From: Selaginella moellendorffii | Lineage: Eukaryota; Streptophyta; Lycopodiopsida; Selaginellales; Selaginellaceae | Assembly: GCF_000143415.4 (NCBI RefSeq) | Contig: NW_003314283.1 | Location: 1,936,258-2,000,257 of the forward strand | Direction: 5' to 3' | Length of the DNA: 64,000 nucleotides | In this document: piece after piece, positions 1 to 10,318 of the stretch | How positions within the stretch are numbered: position 1 is the stretch's first letter | Layout: each line of letters begins with the position of its first letter | Made by a program: the position numbers and the translations under genes | The notes under the pieces: model-generated | Told to the model about the DNA's origin: nothing | Databases searched by the model: none | What the model saw: the letters and a program-made list of their open reading frames with translations, nothing else

Positions 1-361
1 CCCCCCCCTTCCCCCAAGGGGACAACAGTTTATATTAATATTTTGACTCAGACTTGGTCTTCAATTCCAATCCATTTTAACTTTATTTTAAGGTCATCTT
101 AAACTCCATTTAGGGTCCATCTAAAATGTTTCCAGGTATCAAATGTAAGTCCTTTTGGATCCCTTTTCTAGAGACTCACTGACTGCTTGCTTCGTGTTCG
201 TTCCTCAAGCACTTTGTTGGGAGTTCAACTCCCACTCTTGACTATCCCAAGTTGGCACTTTTAGTCCAAAACATGTTACTCTCTTTTGGCTTCCACTTCA
301 ACCACTACCATATGACACCCTTTTGGCTCCACTTTTGGGGCTTTAGGGTTTGTGTCTCACA
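1..361 (-). mobile_element. Degenerate LTR fragment, family 2
   Basis: Read on the minus strand, this begins TGTGAGACAC at 361 and follows the first part of the family-2 LTRs at 22,855 and 28,807: the CCACTTTGGGGC-like block, the conserved AGTGCTCGAGGAACGAGC-like hairpin region, then a decayed stretch of the GATGGACCCGAGATGG minisatellite (about 60-150). It is much more diverged than the copies at 22.9 and 28.8 kb, so it is an old copy. The window edge truncates it. Confidence 0.7.
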
Positions 362-752
362 ACTCCACCACCCATATAGAAAGTTCAATGTCCTCATCGA
401 ATGATAAACCATTTTATAAAGTAACACTAGCATATATTACCCTTTCCATCTTTGGCACATAGCCAATATTGATCAATGGTTGGACGCCAAAGACTCACCA
501 TGCCTTGTCCATCCTCTAAGGTGCATAGTCTCTCTAACTTAGAGACTCATTAGACCACTTATAATGGTCCTTCCCCATCATGCATTTAGTTCATGCTAAA
601 TGTGTTAGAGACACCGTCTCTATTTCAATTTGACTACTCATTTAGGAGTAGCCTCGGCCTCTACCAGCATAACCATTGCACTTTGGAACTTTTAATTTTG
701 ACTTCTCAAAGTCAATTTCCTAGGTGTTTCCAACACCTTACATTACACATAT
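362..752 (-). mobile_element. Family-2 internal 3' end fragment
   Basis: This is continuous with the LTR fragment before it and matches, on the minus strand, the 3' end of the family-2 internal region (about 28,340-28,806). That includes the purine-rich tract next to the LTR (CTCCACCACCC here, 364-374) and the block with the 45-bp tandem unit, present here as single copies. No coding potential is seen. Confidence 0.65.
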
Positions 753-754
753 CA

Positions 755-909
755 TATATTGGTTCTCTTGTATCCCTTTTCTAGAGACTCATTTATTGCT
801 TGCTTCATGCTTGTTCCTTGAGCACTTCATTGGGAGTTCAACTCCCACTCTCGACTGTCCAAGTTAGCACTTTTAGTCCAAACATGTTACTCTTGTTTGG
901 CTTCCACTA
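755..909 (-). mobile_element. Second family-2 LTR fragment
   Basis: A second copy of roughly positions 60-220 of the family-2 LTR lies directly beside the internal fragment, in the same orientation. This adjacency without the intervening element shows a deletion or a nested insertion. It stops just before a short Gypsy LTR fragment. Confidence 0.6.
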
Positions 910-929
910 CCAATATAGCAATATAACAA

Positions 930-989
930 TATACCCTTGAGCCTCACTTTGACTGATGTTGACCACATGGTCAAAACTAGAACCTAACA
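930..989 (-). mobile_element. Gypsy LTR-G terminal fragment
   Basis: This matches the 5' end of the LTR of the Gypsy element at 58-61 kb (minus strand TGTTAGG... and the TTGACCACATGGTCAA palindrome). Only about 60 bp of the roughly 211-bp LTR remains. From 990 to 1,172 I see nothing recognisable. Confidence 0.6.
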
Positions 990-1172
990 ATTCTTACCCC
1001 CCAACAAAGTCCATGTCCCAAAGATGAGTTTTACCGGTGATCACTCTTTCTGGGAAACCCTACTCAAGCTCCTAGTCCATCTTCCATAGCTGTATATATT
1101 AAGGAGGCATTACTTCATATGGACTAGTATATCGATGGGAAAGTTTGTCACTCTTCCCTATTCATAAAGGTG

Positions 1173-1764
1173 TTGGGGGAAAGAGGGGTGCCTCCCCCAA
1201 CGCTCGCTCAAACACGAGATGTGCTTCAATGCTCTTTGCAAAAATGCCCCCCCTTGCCCTTGTGGGGCAAGGGTTTTATACAAGGAAGATGGGGAATATT
1301 CTGAGGACCAAAATAATCCCTCTCTTTCTCTCACTCTCTTGGTGGCCACGCCCTAACATGCGACCACGGTGGATCGCACTGGCTCCAGACACGTGAGAAC
1401 CCTCTGAAGAGTGTAGAGTGTACCTCTGCTACTGATGCCAAGTGTTGGTAGCTGCATGAAATAGTAGAAACTCTAGAAAACAAAGTGGAAAAGAAAGAAA
1501 AGAGGTAGGTGTGAAATTTGGAGACAAGGAGGAAAACCTGGTGGGAAACCCTGTAGTTAAACTGGACCCTAAAGTTAAAGAAAAGTGTAGAAAAAGTATG
1601 AAAATAGGAGGAAAATAGAGGAAAAAGAGTGAGCATCCAAAAAATTTAACTCGTACCTGGATTTTGGCTCAAGAAAGTGTAATATGCAAATGTAGCCTTT
1701 TGATGACTTCCAGCATTTCTCGTGTTTGAGTGAGCATCGGGGGAGGCTCCCCTCCTTCCCCCAA
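1173..1764. mobile_element. R1 foldback-like repeat with ~50-bp inverted ends
   Basis: The left end (1,173-1,220) and right end (1,714-1,764) are imperfect inverted copies: TTGGGGGAAAGAGGGG at the left, and the complement of TTGGGGGAAGGAGGGG at the right, each followed by a GCTCRCTYAAACACGAGA block. The interior holds a short hairpin around a CTTGCCC/GGGCAAG stem and a TTTTATACAA box. A second copy (10,319-10,864, opposite orientation) shares the interior but lacks the second inverted end. A third copy is only 110 bp long (53,425-53,534). It may be a foldback transposon, or an LTR of an unknown family with a secondary inversion. No target duplication could be recognised. Confidence 0.5.
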
Positions 1765-2881
1765 TAAATGGTGAACCCAACGTGAACGCGTAGGACTTTC
1801 TGAAGCGTCATTTCTCTCTTTTTCTTTTGGCTGCAGAATTTGGGAAGGAATTCCTAGTTTGTCTTGTTTTGGTTTTGTTTGATCTTGGGCGTGTTGGATA
1901 GGTCTGGAGCTCCTCTTTCCAGCAAGGTATGGCGCTCATCAAGCCGTGCAGTATTTGAAAAGATACAATGTTTCTTGGCTCGGTTTGAGGAACAGTTTAG
2001 GGTTTTCACTTTCTTGCCTAGATCCTCAGCCAAATTTCTCAAAGTAGTGCACTTGGGCTTGTAAATCTAGCCTAGATCTACGAGTAGGGGTGATTCTTGG
2101 CGCTAGATTTGGCCAAATTGGCGGCATACAAAAGGATTTTCTTCTCCGGCTAGATTGGGTCATTTTTGTGGCAAAAATTTGTGCTCCTCCGGGCTTTGTT
2201 TTGGATGCCGTTTGTTTCTAGAGGTGCTCATGGTCCTAGGCTTTCCGAAAATACCAACAGCGCCTTATTATCAATCTACATCAGTGATATGCACATGTTT
2301 TTCCACAATATTAGCATTCTGGGCGACTTCTTTTTGGATTTTGGGGAATATTGAGGTGGCTTCTTCCCAAATTCCTACGATAGAGGGTAGACAGGGCTGA
2401 GCCTTTTCCAACAAGCCCACCAACAGTCAAAATGGAGAAGGATCAAAACCAAAGGACTCATTTTTCTCTTTTGGGTTAAACTTTGTTAGGGGTTCCTTGG
2501 GAAGGAAGCAATCTTCAAGGAATAGATAGCCGTAGGAATAAGAACAAGAGGAGCAGGAACAAGAGTTGGCGTAGGAACAGGGACAGTAGGAACAAGCACA
2601 GGGATAGGAGTTGGTGTTGGAGCAGGCGCAAGAGTAGGAGTGAGAGCGGGGGGGTTACCAGTTACAGGTTACAGGTCCTTAGTTACCGGTTACTAGTTAT
2701 TCTAGCGGCTACTCTAGCGGCTATTTCGACAGTTACCCTACGGGTCAATGGTTACATGTGCTTGAGGCCTACATCTCCTTCCATTTTGACCCTTATTTCT
2801 CTTTATCAGAAGCATTTTGGGCAACTTTGAGCAACTTAAGCACTAGCCTACAGTCTTCTTGCTTTTGTCAACCCAGTTGCC
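1765..2881 (+). other. Non-coding stretch upstream of Tat-like gag
   Basis: No gene is recognisable. The stretch probably holds the untranslated leader of the downstream Tat-like element. A TTGGCGCTAG string near 2,099 resembles the first bases of a tRNA-Asp primer site, but no LTR end precedes it, so I do not call a PBS. Bases 2,613-2,755, rich in GGTTACCAGTTAC-type words, recur in direct orientation at 10,021-10,170. An Arg/Asn-rich open frame at 2,483-2,830 is simple-sequence derived. Confidence 0.35.
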
Positions 2882-4320
2882 TTGACCAGGCATTTGCAAT
2901 GTTCAGGGTATTTGATGCCAGTACAAACTAGACGTATGACAAACTGGCACCCTTTTACCATACCTCGAGGCCCTAAGGTACGAAGTAAACTTTCTAACAT
3001 CCAAAGGCAGCTTAGGTACGACACTACACCTTCTCGAGCCGAGTCCTCTTCATCCTCGGCAAATTCCAGTGACTTAGATCTACGAGCTATGGCGCAGCCA
3101 CCTTTAACTCGACCTCAGCTCCATGTTCTGCAGAAGGGGAGTGATCTGCCGACCTTCTTAGGTGTTAGAACAATTTCTTTAACATCGCATATCAATTGCT
3201 TTGATTACTACTACACCACAAACATGATTGTCAATGATGATCATATGTGCTGCGACTTCTTGCAATCTCTTGAAGGCAAAGCAGCAATTTGGGTAGATTT
3301 TCTCCTCCTAGAGGACCGGATAGACTTCCAGACACTACTTGCTTCTTTCAGAGAACGCTTCGTTGAAGAAAAACCCACAAATCAGCTACTTGTCGACCTC
3401 TTTTCGTTCCGGCAGGGTGCTCACGAGTCTGTTCCTGACTACATCACATGGTTTCGAGCTTACTGGAAGTAGTGTTGGGATCGCAAGGTAGTCCAAGATG
3501 AGCAACAGGGGATCACGGCATTCACAGCAGGTCTGCGTGGGAACTTGCAATGGAAACTTCTTAAGAAGACGTTTAGGTCTTGCCACGAGGCATTTTCATT
3601 TGCCACAAAGCTGGAAAGAGAACTTCTTGTCAACCTAGAGATTACTAGAGTTGATTTCGACCAAGCCATCACCCCATCAGAGTCACCTTGTGCAATTGTT
3701 TGCCTATCCACAACAAAGCTCATCGCTATTGAGCATACACCTCCGGCTATTGAGACCTTTGCCAACGAGATGCGGCAGCTGAAGGAGATCATTCTTCAGC
3801 AACAATCACACCGTGACAAACTACTCCAGGAGCTGATGGAGTCCAGGAAAGAGGCCCGCTACAACTCGGGAACGCAAATCTAAATCTCGTTGGTGCACTC
3901 ACTGTGAGACGAACACACACAACACACAGTGCTGCTTCAAGCTTCACCCAAAGCTTCGGCCTCCATCTTCTCAACATGTCCAACAACATCCCTTTGTTGA
4001 TAATTCCACATCATCTCGGGGTCCAGAGACGTATCAGAAGCAGTTGGAGTGACAAGCAATTGAGGCAGCCCCTTCGTCAAGCAAAGGCAAGGCACCAGCC
4101 TCATTGGTCAACACAATTTTGGTAGCCAAGGAACTCTATAGGCAACAGCAGCAAACTGCAGCCACTCGAGCCCAAGCGAAGAAGAAGGCACCCGCTCAGC
4201 CTACCACAGATCCCCCGGTGCCGGTTGAGAGTGAATCTCTATTGGCACCAGATCCAGTGACACAGTGTCACTACTCTCTTCTCCTCCTGAGATCTCACCA
4301 ACAACTATTCCTGTTCTAGA
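2882..4320 (+). pseudogene. gag: Tat-like gag polyprotein (capsid and CCHC knuckle)
   Basis: Gag forms the retrotransposon particle and binds template RNA. The capsid part (about 3,120-3,620) shows the Retrotrans_gag pattern: AAIWVDFL, FRERFVEE, HESVPDYITWFRAYW, with homology running through a TAG stop at 3,470-3,472. A +1 frame change occurs between about 3,860 and 3,888. In the new frame a CX2CX4HX4C zinc knuckle reads CTHCETNTHNTQCC (about 3,894-3,935). After it comes a Gln/Ala/Pro-rich linker toward the protease. The start is not certain, since no clear initiating Met stands out upstream of the capsid. The gene is broken by at least one stop and one frameshift. Confidence 0.75.
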
Positions 4321-4549
4321 GCTGGTTCTTCAACAACTAGTTGACACTCTCGTCACCTTTTTGCTTCAAGACATGTTGTGTCTTATCCCGGGATTCGGCC
4401 AGCATTTAGAGGAGTTTGCACGGTTAAGAACAAAAGAGAGCACTCTCAAAAGGACTCCTCAAGAGGTGCACATTGTTGACATGACAAGACATGGTGGAGA
4501 TCCTGCTCCATTCTTCTTCCCAGTGTAGATTGGTACTTCCTCTTGTAGG

Positions 4550-5287
4550 ATGGATGCTTTGGTTGACTCCGGTTCGGGATGCAACATTATCTCTCTTGAA
4601 GCTGCCCTTTTATCACAGTTACAAATCATTGAAAGCTCCTCCATCGTGCTCAAAACCTTCACCAACCACACTATTCCTTCAGTGGGCATTTGCTATGGTG
4701 TCAAGGTCTCTGTGTAAGGTGTTATTTCTGAGGTGGATTTCCTCGTGGTTGACTACCAACATCTTGGAACATCCTCTTTGAAGGACTTTATCGTCCTTGG
4801 CCGCTCATGGCAAGTCACAGCCCATTGCACTATTGACAGCGAACAAGGCAAGATAGAAATTAGTGATGGAACCCATAGCACCACCTTTCTCAACAACCAC
4901 GGCAGAGCTCTTTCTCAGCAAGCCAAACAAGATCAAAATAAGATGGCCTCCACACCATACTTTCCTCCTGAGCTCACAAAGGTTTTTCCTGAGTTGGCAA
5001 TGGAATCGACCATCTATATGACTGATGCTTTCTCATGCAAAGCAATTGACATGGTTGGAGGTGACTCAGATAGCCCAAGACATCTCTCAACTTCACTCTC
5101 TTTATTTGAGAGTAAGGCCGAGCCCCTCGTCATGCCCTCTTTATTTGATGGCGGGGCTTATAGGGTACGGGCTCCCATATCCAGCTTTTCGAAGTGTTTC
5201 TCGATAAGGGAAGGGCTTCTTGACTTGTTTCTTGCATGGGACCGACTCTCTCTTATGGAGCTAGATGACACAGTCACTCCAAACTAG
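4550..5287 (+). pseudogene. Tat-like aspartic protease region
   Basis: This is the retropepsin-like domain that would process the polyprotein. The active-site triad context is ALVDSGSGCNII (about 4,556-4,591), followed by a typical hydrophobic beta-strand region and VDFLVVDYQHLGTSSLKDFIVLGRSW. The frame is the same as the gag capsid. A TAA stop at 4,715-4,717 falls inside otherwise alignable sequence (VKVSV*GVISEVDF). After the protease core the frame runs to 5,287 with no recognised domain. Between 5,288 and 5,712 nothing clear is left. Confidence 0.75.
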
Positions 5288-5712
5288 GCCCATCTTTCAC
5301 AAGACACAGCTAAACTCAATTCTCCTCAACAACTACCTGAGGTGTCACACAACCAGTATCTTCCTACTAAAATCGTTGTAGCTGATGACTCCAAGCGTAT
5401 TTTGTCATGATGTTTCTTGAAGATGGAGGATGACATCCAGACACAGAACTGGCAGAAAGAATCAAGCCAATCAGACATGCTGCATGCGAGTTATAGCTCT
5501 TTGAGTTCACAATTTCCTACTGTGGAGCTCCTGGTATAGGTCCAAGTGTATTGCACTAAAAATTCAATACCAGACTTGGACTGGACTTCAGTGGAGAATC
5601 TTCCTTCACTTGCAGAGTACTTAGTATAGTCCTTGCATTGGACATCAAGCGCTTAGAGCATTAGAAGCAAAGAGAACAACAGACAAAGACTCTGGATCCA
5701 ATAGTAACGTTC

Positions 5713-6210
5713 TTGCATGACTTGCTAGAGACAGTCTTGCCAGATGTGGTGTCCCTAGCATCTTTATTTGAAGAAGAGGACACTCCTATGATTACAGCTT
5801 ATTTTGACGGTGCTTTCTGCCCCACAAACCAGGTTGCCGGCATTGGAGTTTGGATGATTGATTATGCGGAGAACAAAGTAGCCGACCTCTCTATCACTTT
5901 ACCAGCAACATCAGCTAATGAAGTAGAGTACTTGGCAGCTATGAGAGCCATGAAGTTAGCCACAGATCTCAAGTTTAGGCAAGTCACTTTCATTGGAGAT
6001 GCACAACTCATCATATGCCAAATTACTGGAGAATACCAAGTCCGCAAAGAGAACCTGAAAGAGCTATGGCAGCGGGTGGTCAACCTACAGGATGAGTTCT
6101 CTTAGGTGACTTTTCAAAGTGTCCCTCGTGAAGAAAACTTTTGGGCAGACAGGTTATCACATCAAGCAATCACCATGATGCAAGAGGCAAAAGGCACTCC
6201 CTGCTCTTTG
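5713..6210 (+). pseudogene. Plant/archaeal-type RNase H domain placed before the RT
   Basis: RNase H cleaves the RNA of RNA:DNA hybrids during reverse transcription. The acidic residues of the fold are visible in order: YFDGA (D), ANEVEYLAAM (E), FIGDAQLI (D), and after a TAG at 6,103-6,105, ENFWADRLS (D). The VPREENFWADRLS tail is typical of plant and archaeal-type RNase H. The frame continues into the RT. In the Tat elements I know from the literature this extra domain follows the RT and Gypsy RNase H. Here it lies between protease and RT. It is an additional domain, since the Gypsy RNase H is present after the RT. Confidence 0.75.
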
Positions 6211-6339
6211 GTTTCCAAGGTCAGGGAGGAATCCAAAATAGATGAGCCCCCTGAGCCCAAGGTTTCTCCAGAATCCAAGGTTCATGCCATTTTCTTAGGT
6301 GATGACAAGGACCCGATCTTTATTGCCACATTGCTTGCT

Positions 6340-7275
6340 TCAACGAACGCAGCAAAGCTCTTGGATCTCCTTCACTATTTCAAGGACGTGTTCCCTTGGG
6401 ACTACAGCCAGCTTCCAGGAGTTCCCATGGACACGATCATGCACAGTATTATGCTTTCAGAGTCAGCCAAACCAGTCCGTCAAAAGTTGCGGCATTTCAG
6501 CCCGGCAGCTCACTCTGAGATGAAGTTGGAGATTGAGTGATTTCTGGCAGCCGGCTTTATTTACCCTTTGGAGAGCTCAAAGTGGGTGGCAAATCTCGTC
6601 CCTGCATGCAAGGCAAATGGAAAACTCCACCTCTACGTTGACTTTCGAGACTTGAACAAGGTAACTGCGAAAGATCACTTTCCGACTCCATTTATCAATG
6701 CGATTGTGGATGAGATGATTGGACACTGGTACTACTCTTTCATGGATGGCTTTTCAGGGTACAACCAGATCTTCATTCATTCGGATCATTGAGATCTTAC
6801 AGCCTTCCGGACACCTTGGGGCGTCTTCGCTTTCAACATCCTCCCATTTGGCTTGTGTAATGCCAGAGCTACTTTTCAGCGCTTTATGACCCACGCCTTT
6901 CACAACTTGATTAAAGGCACCTTGAGGGTGTATATGGATGATCTGTGCACGACCTCTTACTCCTTTGAGGATCACCTTGTGCATTTGGAATACATCTTCA
7001 CTCGCTGCCGACAAGACAGGTTTTCATTGAACCCGGCAAAGTGTAAATTTGGGGTGACTAAAGGGTGGTTACTAGGCTTTGATGTCTTGCAGGATGGGAT
7101 CAAGCCCCAGGTAGCTAAGGCACAAGAGATTCTGGATCAGAACCCACCAACCAACTTGAAGCAGCTTCGTAGCTTCCTCGGGCAAATGGGTTTCTTTTGC
7201 CATTTCCTCCACAACTATGCTGCACATACACGGCCTCTGATAGCTCTGCTACAACACAATGTTCCATTTGTCTAG
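6340..7275 (+). pseudogene. Tat-like reverse transcriptase
   Basis: This is RNA-dependent DNA polymerase. Visible motifs are VFPWDYSQLPGVP (linker), LHLYVDFRDLNKVTAKD, FMDGFSGYNQI, ILPFGLCNARATFQRFM and the catalytic VYMDDL (about 6,931-6,948), then KCKFGV and LRSFLGQMGFFCHFL. The single reading frame begun at 5,713 is kept, but it is interrupted by TGA at 6,538-6,540, TGA at 6,790-6,792 and TAG at 7,273-7,275. The family pattern suggests Arg, Arg and Trp at these positions. The catalytic aspartates remain, so decay is by stops and not by loss of motif. Confidence 0.85.
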
Positions 7276-7790
7276 GGTGAGTCCCAGCAACAAGCCTTTG
7301 AATCACTGAAGCAGTCACTCCACACAGCCCCGGTACTCCAACCACTAGAGCGTCAACTTCCTTTCGATATTTACATCACAACGGGCACAGAGGCTTTTGG
7401 AGTATGCCTTTGCTAATGTTCACAGCCTGGGAAGCCACCACATGCAACATACTATGCCTCACAATCGTTCAAGGAGACTGAGAAGAAGTACGTGGATGCG
7501 GAATAAGAAGTAGTGGTTGTTGTTTACACCTTGGAGCAATTTCATCACTTTCTCGCTGGAGCCCGTATCCATTTCCACATCTATTTTAATGTGCTGATCT
7601 TTCTTTTACAGTGACCAGTTCACAGTCTTCATACTTTATCTTGGATTGTGACCATCCAAGAGTTCCAGCCAACTTTTCACATGCGGCGGAAGCATGTGAT
7701 GGATCCGAGTGAGTTCCTGGTTGCTGAAGCTACTTCCTTTGTGGTCCCAACAGCATTACAGGACATTGCAGTGTACCTAGATTTAGGTTA
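7276..7790 (+). pseudogene. Gypsy RNase H domain
   Basis: This follows the RT in the same frame: APVLQPL, TGTEAFGVCL, ATYYASQSFKETEKKYVDAE, VVVVYTLEQFHHFLAGARI. These match the Ty3/Gypsy RNase H that follows the RT in all members of the group. Stops lie at 7,414-7,416 (TAA), 7,504-7,506 (TAA) and 7,612-7,614 (TGA). Its presence shows that the domain at 5.7-6.2 kb is a second RNase H. Confidence 0.75.
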
Positions 7791-8009
7791 GTTCCCAGTA
7801 GACTCCTCACCCATGTAACAAAAGGCATTGGAGATCCAAGCATGGGGGTTTTGCCTTCTCGATAGACAACTTTACAAGAGGACTTCTCAGGAAGTTTAGT
7901 TGCGGTGTGTGGGGGAACACGAGGTCCTTGAGCTCCTTCATGCTTTCCACTCTTGTGCGGGGCATTTCTCGGGACGGGTCACAGCACAGCTCCTCTTGTG
8001 CTATGGCTA

Positions 8010-8905
8010 ATTTTGGCCTCGAATTCACCAGAACAACTTGGCCTATGCAAAGGCATGTGAGCAATGCCAACAGTTCAACCCCCAAAGCCATGTTCCACAT
8101 CTTCCTTTCCAGCTCATCACTTCTCTGGGTCCCTTTTTCCAGTGGGGACTTGACTTCGTTGGCCCGATCAACCCACTGAGCTCAAAAGGACAGCATACAT
8201 CATCATGGCAATGGACTATTTCACAAAATGGGTTGAGGCCACCCCTCTACGACAGGCAGATCAATAGTCTACAACAAAGTTTGTCTACAAGTACATCATT
8301 TGCCGATTAGGAGTTCCTGCTGTTTTGATTTCCGATTGCGGCAGCAGCTTCCTTAGACAACTGATGCAACATCTTCTCTAGCAGCTGCAAGTCAAGCACG
8401 TGAAGAGCAGCAGCTATTATCTTGAGTGCAATGGCCAGGCAAAGTCTAGCAACAAGATATTGAAAATAGTCATCTCAAAGCTTGTGGAGGATCACCCAAG
8501 GCACTGGCACAAGCACTTGGTTATGGCATTGTGGGCCTTTCAGACGTCCTTCAAGACATCCATCTCCGCAACCCGATTCTCCCTTGTCTATGGGACAGAG
8601 GCTATGCTTCCAGTGGAGATCCAGGTGCCATCACTCTCACTTTCACTTCAATACGCAACAGCGATGCAACTTAGAGATGAGGACAAGCTTCATGCATGTG
8701 ACTTGGAGGTTCTTGCCTTGGAAGAACAGCGATGATCCACATCAGAACATCTACTTCGAGGCAAGCTAAAGATCAAGTCAGTCATTGATCACCAGCGTTC
8801 TACTGAACCATTCGAGGATGGCGATCTTGTTCTACTCAAGGAGTTTACACTGCCTTTGAAGTTCTCCCCTCGCTGGACCGGCCCCTACTTTGTCTAGTGA
8901 CACAT
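8010..8905 (+). pseudogene. Tat-like integrase
   Basis: Integrase joins the cDNA ends to the target. The zinc-binding region survives partly (LAYAKACEQCQQFNP, about 8,038-8,082). The core shows WGLDFVGPI (first catalytic Asp), a frame change near 8,200-8,330, an ISDCGSSF-type second Asp, and NGQAKSSNK, where the family normally has Glu in GQAE. Here the codon is AAG (8,442-8,444), so the catalytic glutamate is lost. The C-terminal FEDGDLVLLKEF and WTGPYFV parts are visible at about 8,814-8,896. The gene is broken by several stops and at least two frameshifts. Confidence 0.8.
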
Positions 8906-8930
8906 CGGAGGTGGAGCATAGGTGCTAGTT

Positions 8931-9282
8931 AATGCTGATGGACATGAGCTCCCACACGCTCACAACCACTCTCATCTCAAACGCTTCATCCGGTGAGGTG
9001 TTCCTCTTCTCTTCTTTTTCTTTTCTCCCTTTCTTTCACTTTACTTTCATGGCTCTTTTTCTTACTTTCAGGGGGTGTTTCTCCATTGGACCATGGCCCA
9101 TGCCTTGGATTTTGTGCTCAGGCTACATTGCCGTTTGTATGGATGTTCCTCGCTTGGCTCAGTCTATGTTCCAGGTTCTTTGGCCCTTCCCTTACCATTA
9201 CTACACCCCACACATTCCCCTCACTCATTCCATATCATCCACACTTATAGTTCCATCACCAATCGCTTCTAGTCTGGTTTCA
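8931..9282 (+). other. Pyrimidine-rich stretch downstream of integrase
   Basis: This is C/T-rich sequence following the integrase tail, probably the 3' untranslated part of the Tat-like element. The open frames here are low-complexity and match nothing I recognise. Confidence 0.3.
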
Positions 9283-9567
9283 TGCTTTATTTCATTAAAG
9301 TGGAACTTATTCAGTAAAGTGGGACATTAATTAGCATGTGTCCACATGCCATTTCCTAGTACTTAATTAATATTTATTAATATTTCTATCAGTTTTTTAA
9401 TTTATTTTTTATATTTCACAATATTATAACACAAAATCATATGAAAAGTTTTTAATTTATAAATTATAAAGCTAAAACTTCAATTTTTTATTGTTGTTAT
9501 AAAAATGGCATGTGCCCACACACCATAAGTGGGATAATGAAAAGTTCCACTTTAACGAAATAAAGCA
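9283..9567. mobile_element. MITE with ~65-bp terminal inverted repeats
   Basis: The ends TGCTTTATTTCATTAAAGTG (9,283 on) and the complement of TGCTTTATTTCGTTAAAGTG (ending 9,567) continue as imperfect inverted repeats for about 65 bp, through GGAACTT...GCAYATGCCAT. They surround an AT-rich core of about 150 bp with no coding capacity. This is a typical miniature inverted-repeat element inserted in the 3' flank of the Tat-like element. No clear target duplication was found, so the superfamily is not assigned. Confidence 0.7.
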
Positions 9568-10318
9568 TTTTCCTACACTTATCTCTAGATGCCCGTCTTG
9601 CATCTTTCATTCTTTCACCATCATTCACATCTCCGTTTGAGGTCATATTTACACCATACCACGGACACACATACATGCACCAATAGCAAAAGACACCACC
9701 TCATTTGGACTTGCCGTTTCTGAGATATCCTTACGACCATTTGCCGACGACGCACTAGCTTTTTGGAGTGACTTTCTTCCAACTGGGTGAACCTGGTCAT
9801 TCAAGGCACCTAGGTGGACCTTTAGGCGAGGCCATAGAAGCCAAAGCCACTTTCTTCTACTCCAACACTTAGTGGACACATGTCACCTCTCTTTACCGGC
9901 AACCCAGCGACTACACCATTCTTTTTAGCTGCTGACTTCTTCAGTCCGACACATCAGACTAGCCAACCTTCTCAAAGTGCCACCCCATCTCAGTGCTCCA
10001 CCATATCACTCCACCATATCGGTGCTGGAGCAGGCGCAGGAGTATGAGCGAGAGCATGTGGTTACCAGTTACAAGTTATAGGTCCCCAGTTATTGGTTAC
10101 TGGTTACTAGTTACCAGTTACCAGCTACTCTGAGTAGTCAGCGCTTACTCTACAGGCTAATAGTTATCAATGGCCACCTTTTCAGAGTCCCACCACCATC
10201 TCGGCACTCCATCATATCACTCCATCTTTCATCATTTCCTCACTTACCACCCTTGGGCAACGCATCCCCTCTTCTACCTCTCTTTCTTTCTCAATTTCGG
10301 CCTATCCTTGGAGCATAC
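9568..10318 (+). other. Non-coding region with a repeat of the Tat leader
   Basis: No gene is seen. Bases 10,021-10,170 repeat 2,613-2,755 in direct orientation at roughly 75% identity by eye (GGAGCAGGCGCA, GGTTACCAGTTAC, TTACTAGTTA). They are flanked by two similar copies of a CCACCATCTCGGCACTCCA-like block (about 9,980 and 10,190). The pair could mark the ends of the Tat-like element or a tandem duplication. Confidence 0.35.

Larger units (their letters stand above)
2882..8930 (+). mobile_element. Degenerate Ty3/Gypsy Tat-like element, gag-pol body
   Basis: Domain order along the plus strand is gag with a CCHC knuckle, aspartic protease, plant/archaeal-type RNase H, reverse transcriptase, Gypsy RNase H and integrase. 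The integrase style (WGLDFVGPI, DYFTKWVEA-like) and the extra RNase H point to the Tat lineage. The body is decayed by nonsense codons and a few frameshifts. LTRs were not identified, so the ends are those of the coding body. Fragments of the same family (gag-PR linker) recur at 11,713-11,925 and 52,300-52,512. Confidence 0.8.

Noticed and set aside
2483-2830. Arg/Asn/Ser-rich 115-codon frame
   Set aside because: It derives from an AGGAACAAG-type simple repeat, with no domain or conserved start.
8931-9330. 132-codon hydrophobic frame downstream of integrase
   Set aside because: It is low-complexity C/T-rich sequence with no counterpart in other copies. It is probably element 3' non-coding sequence.
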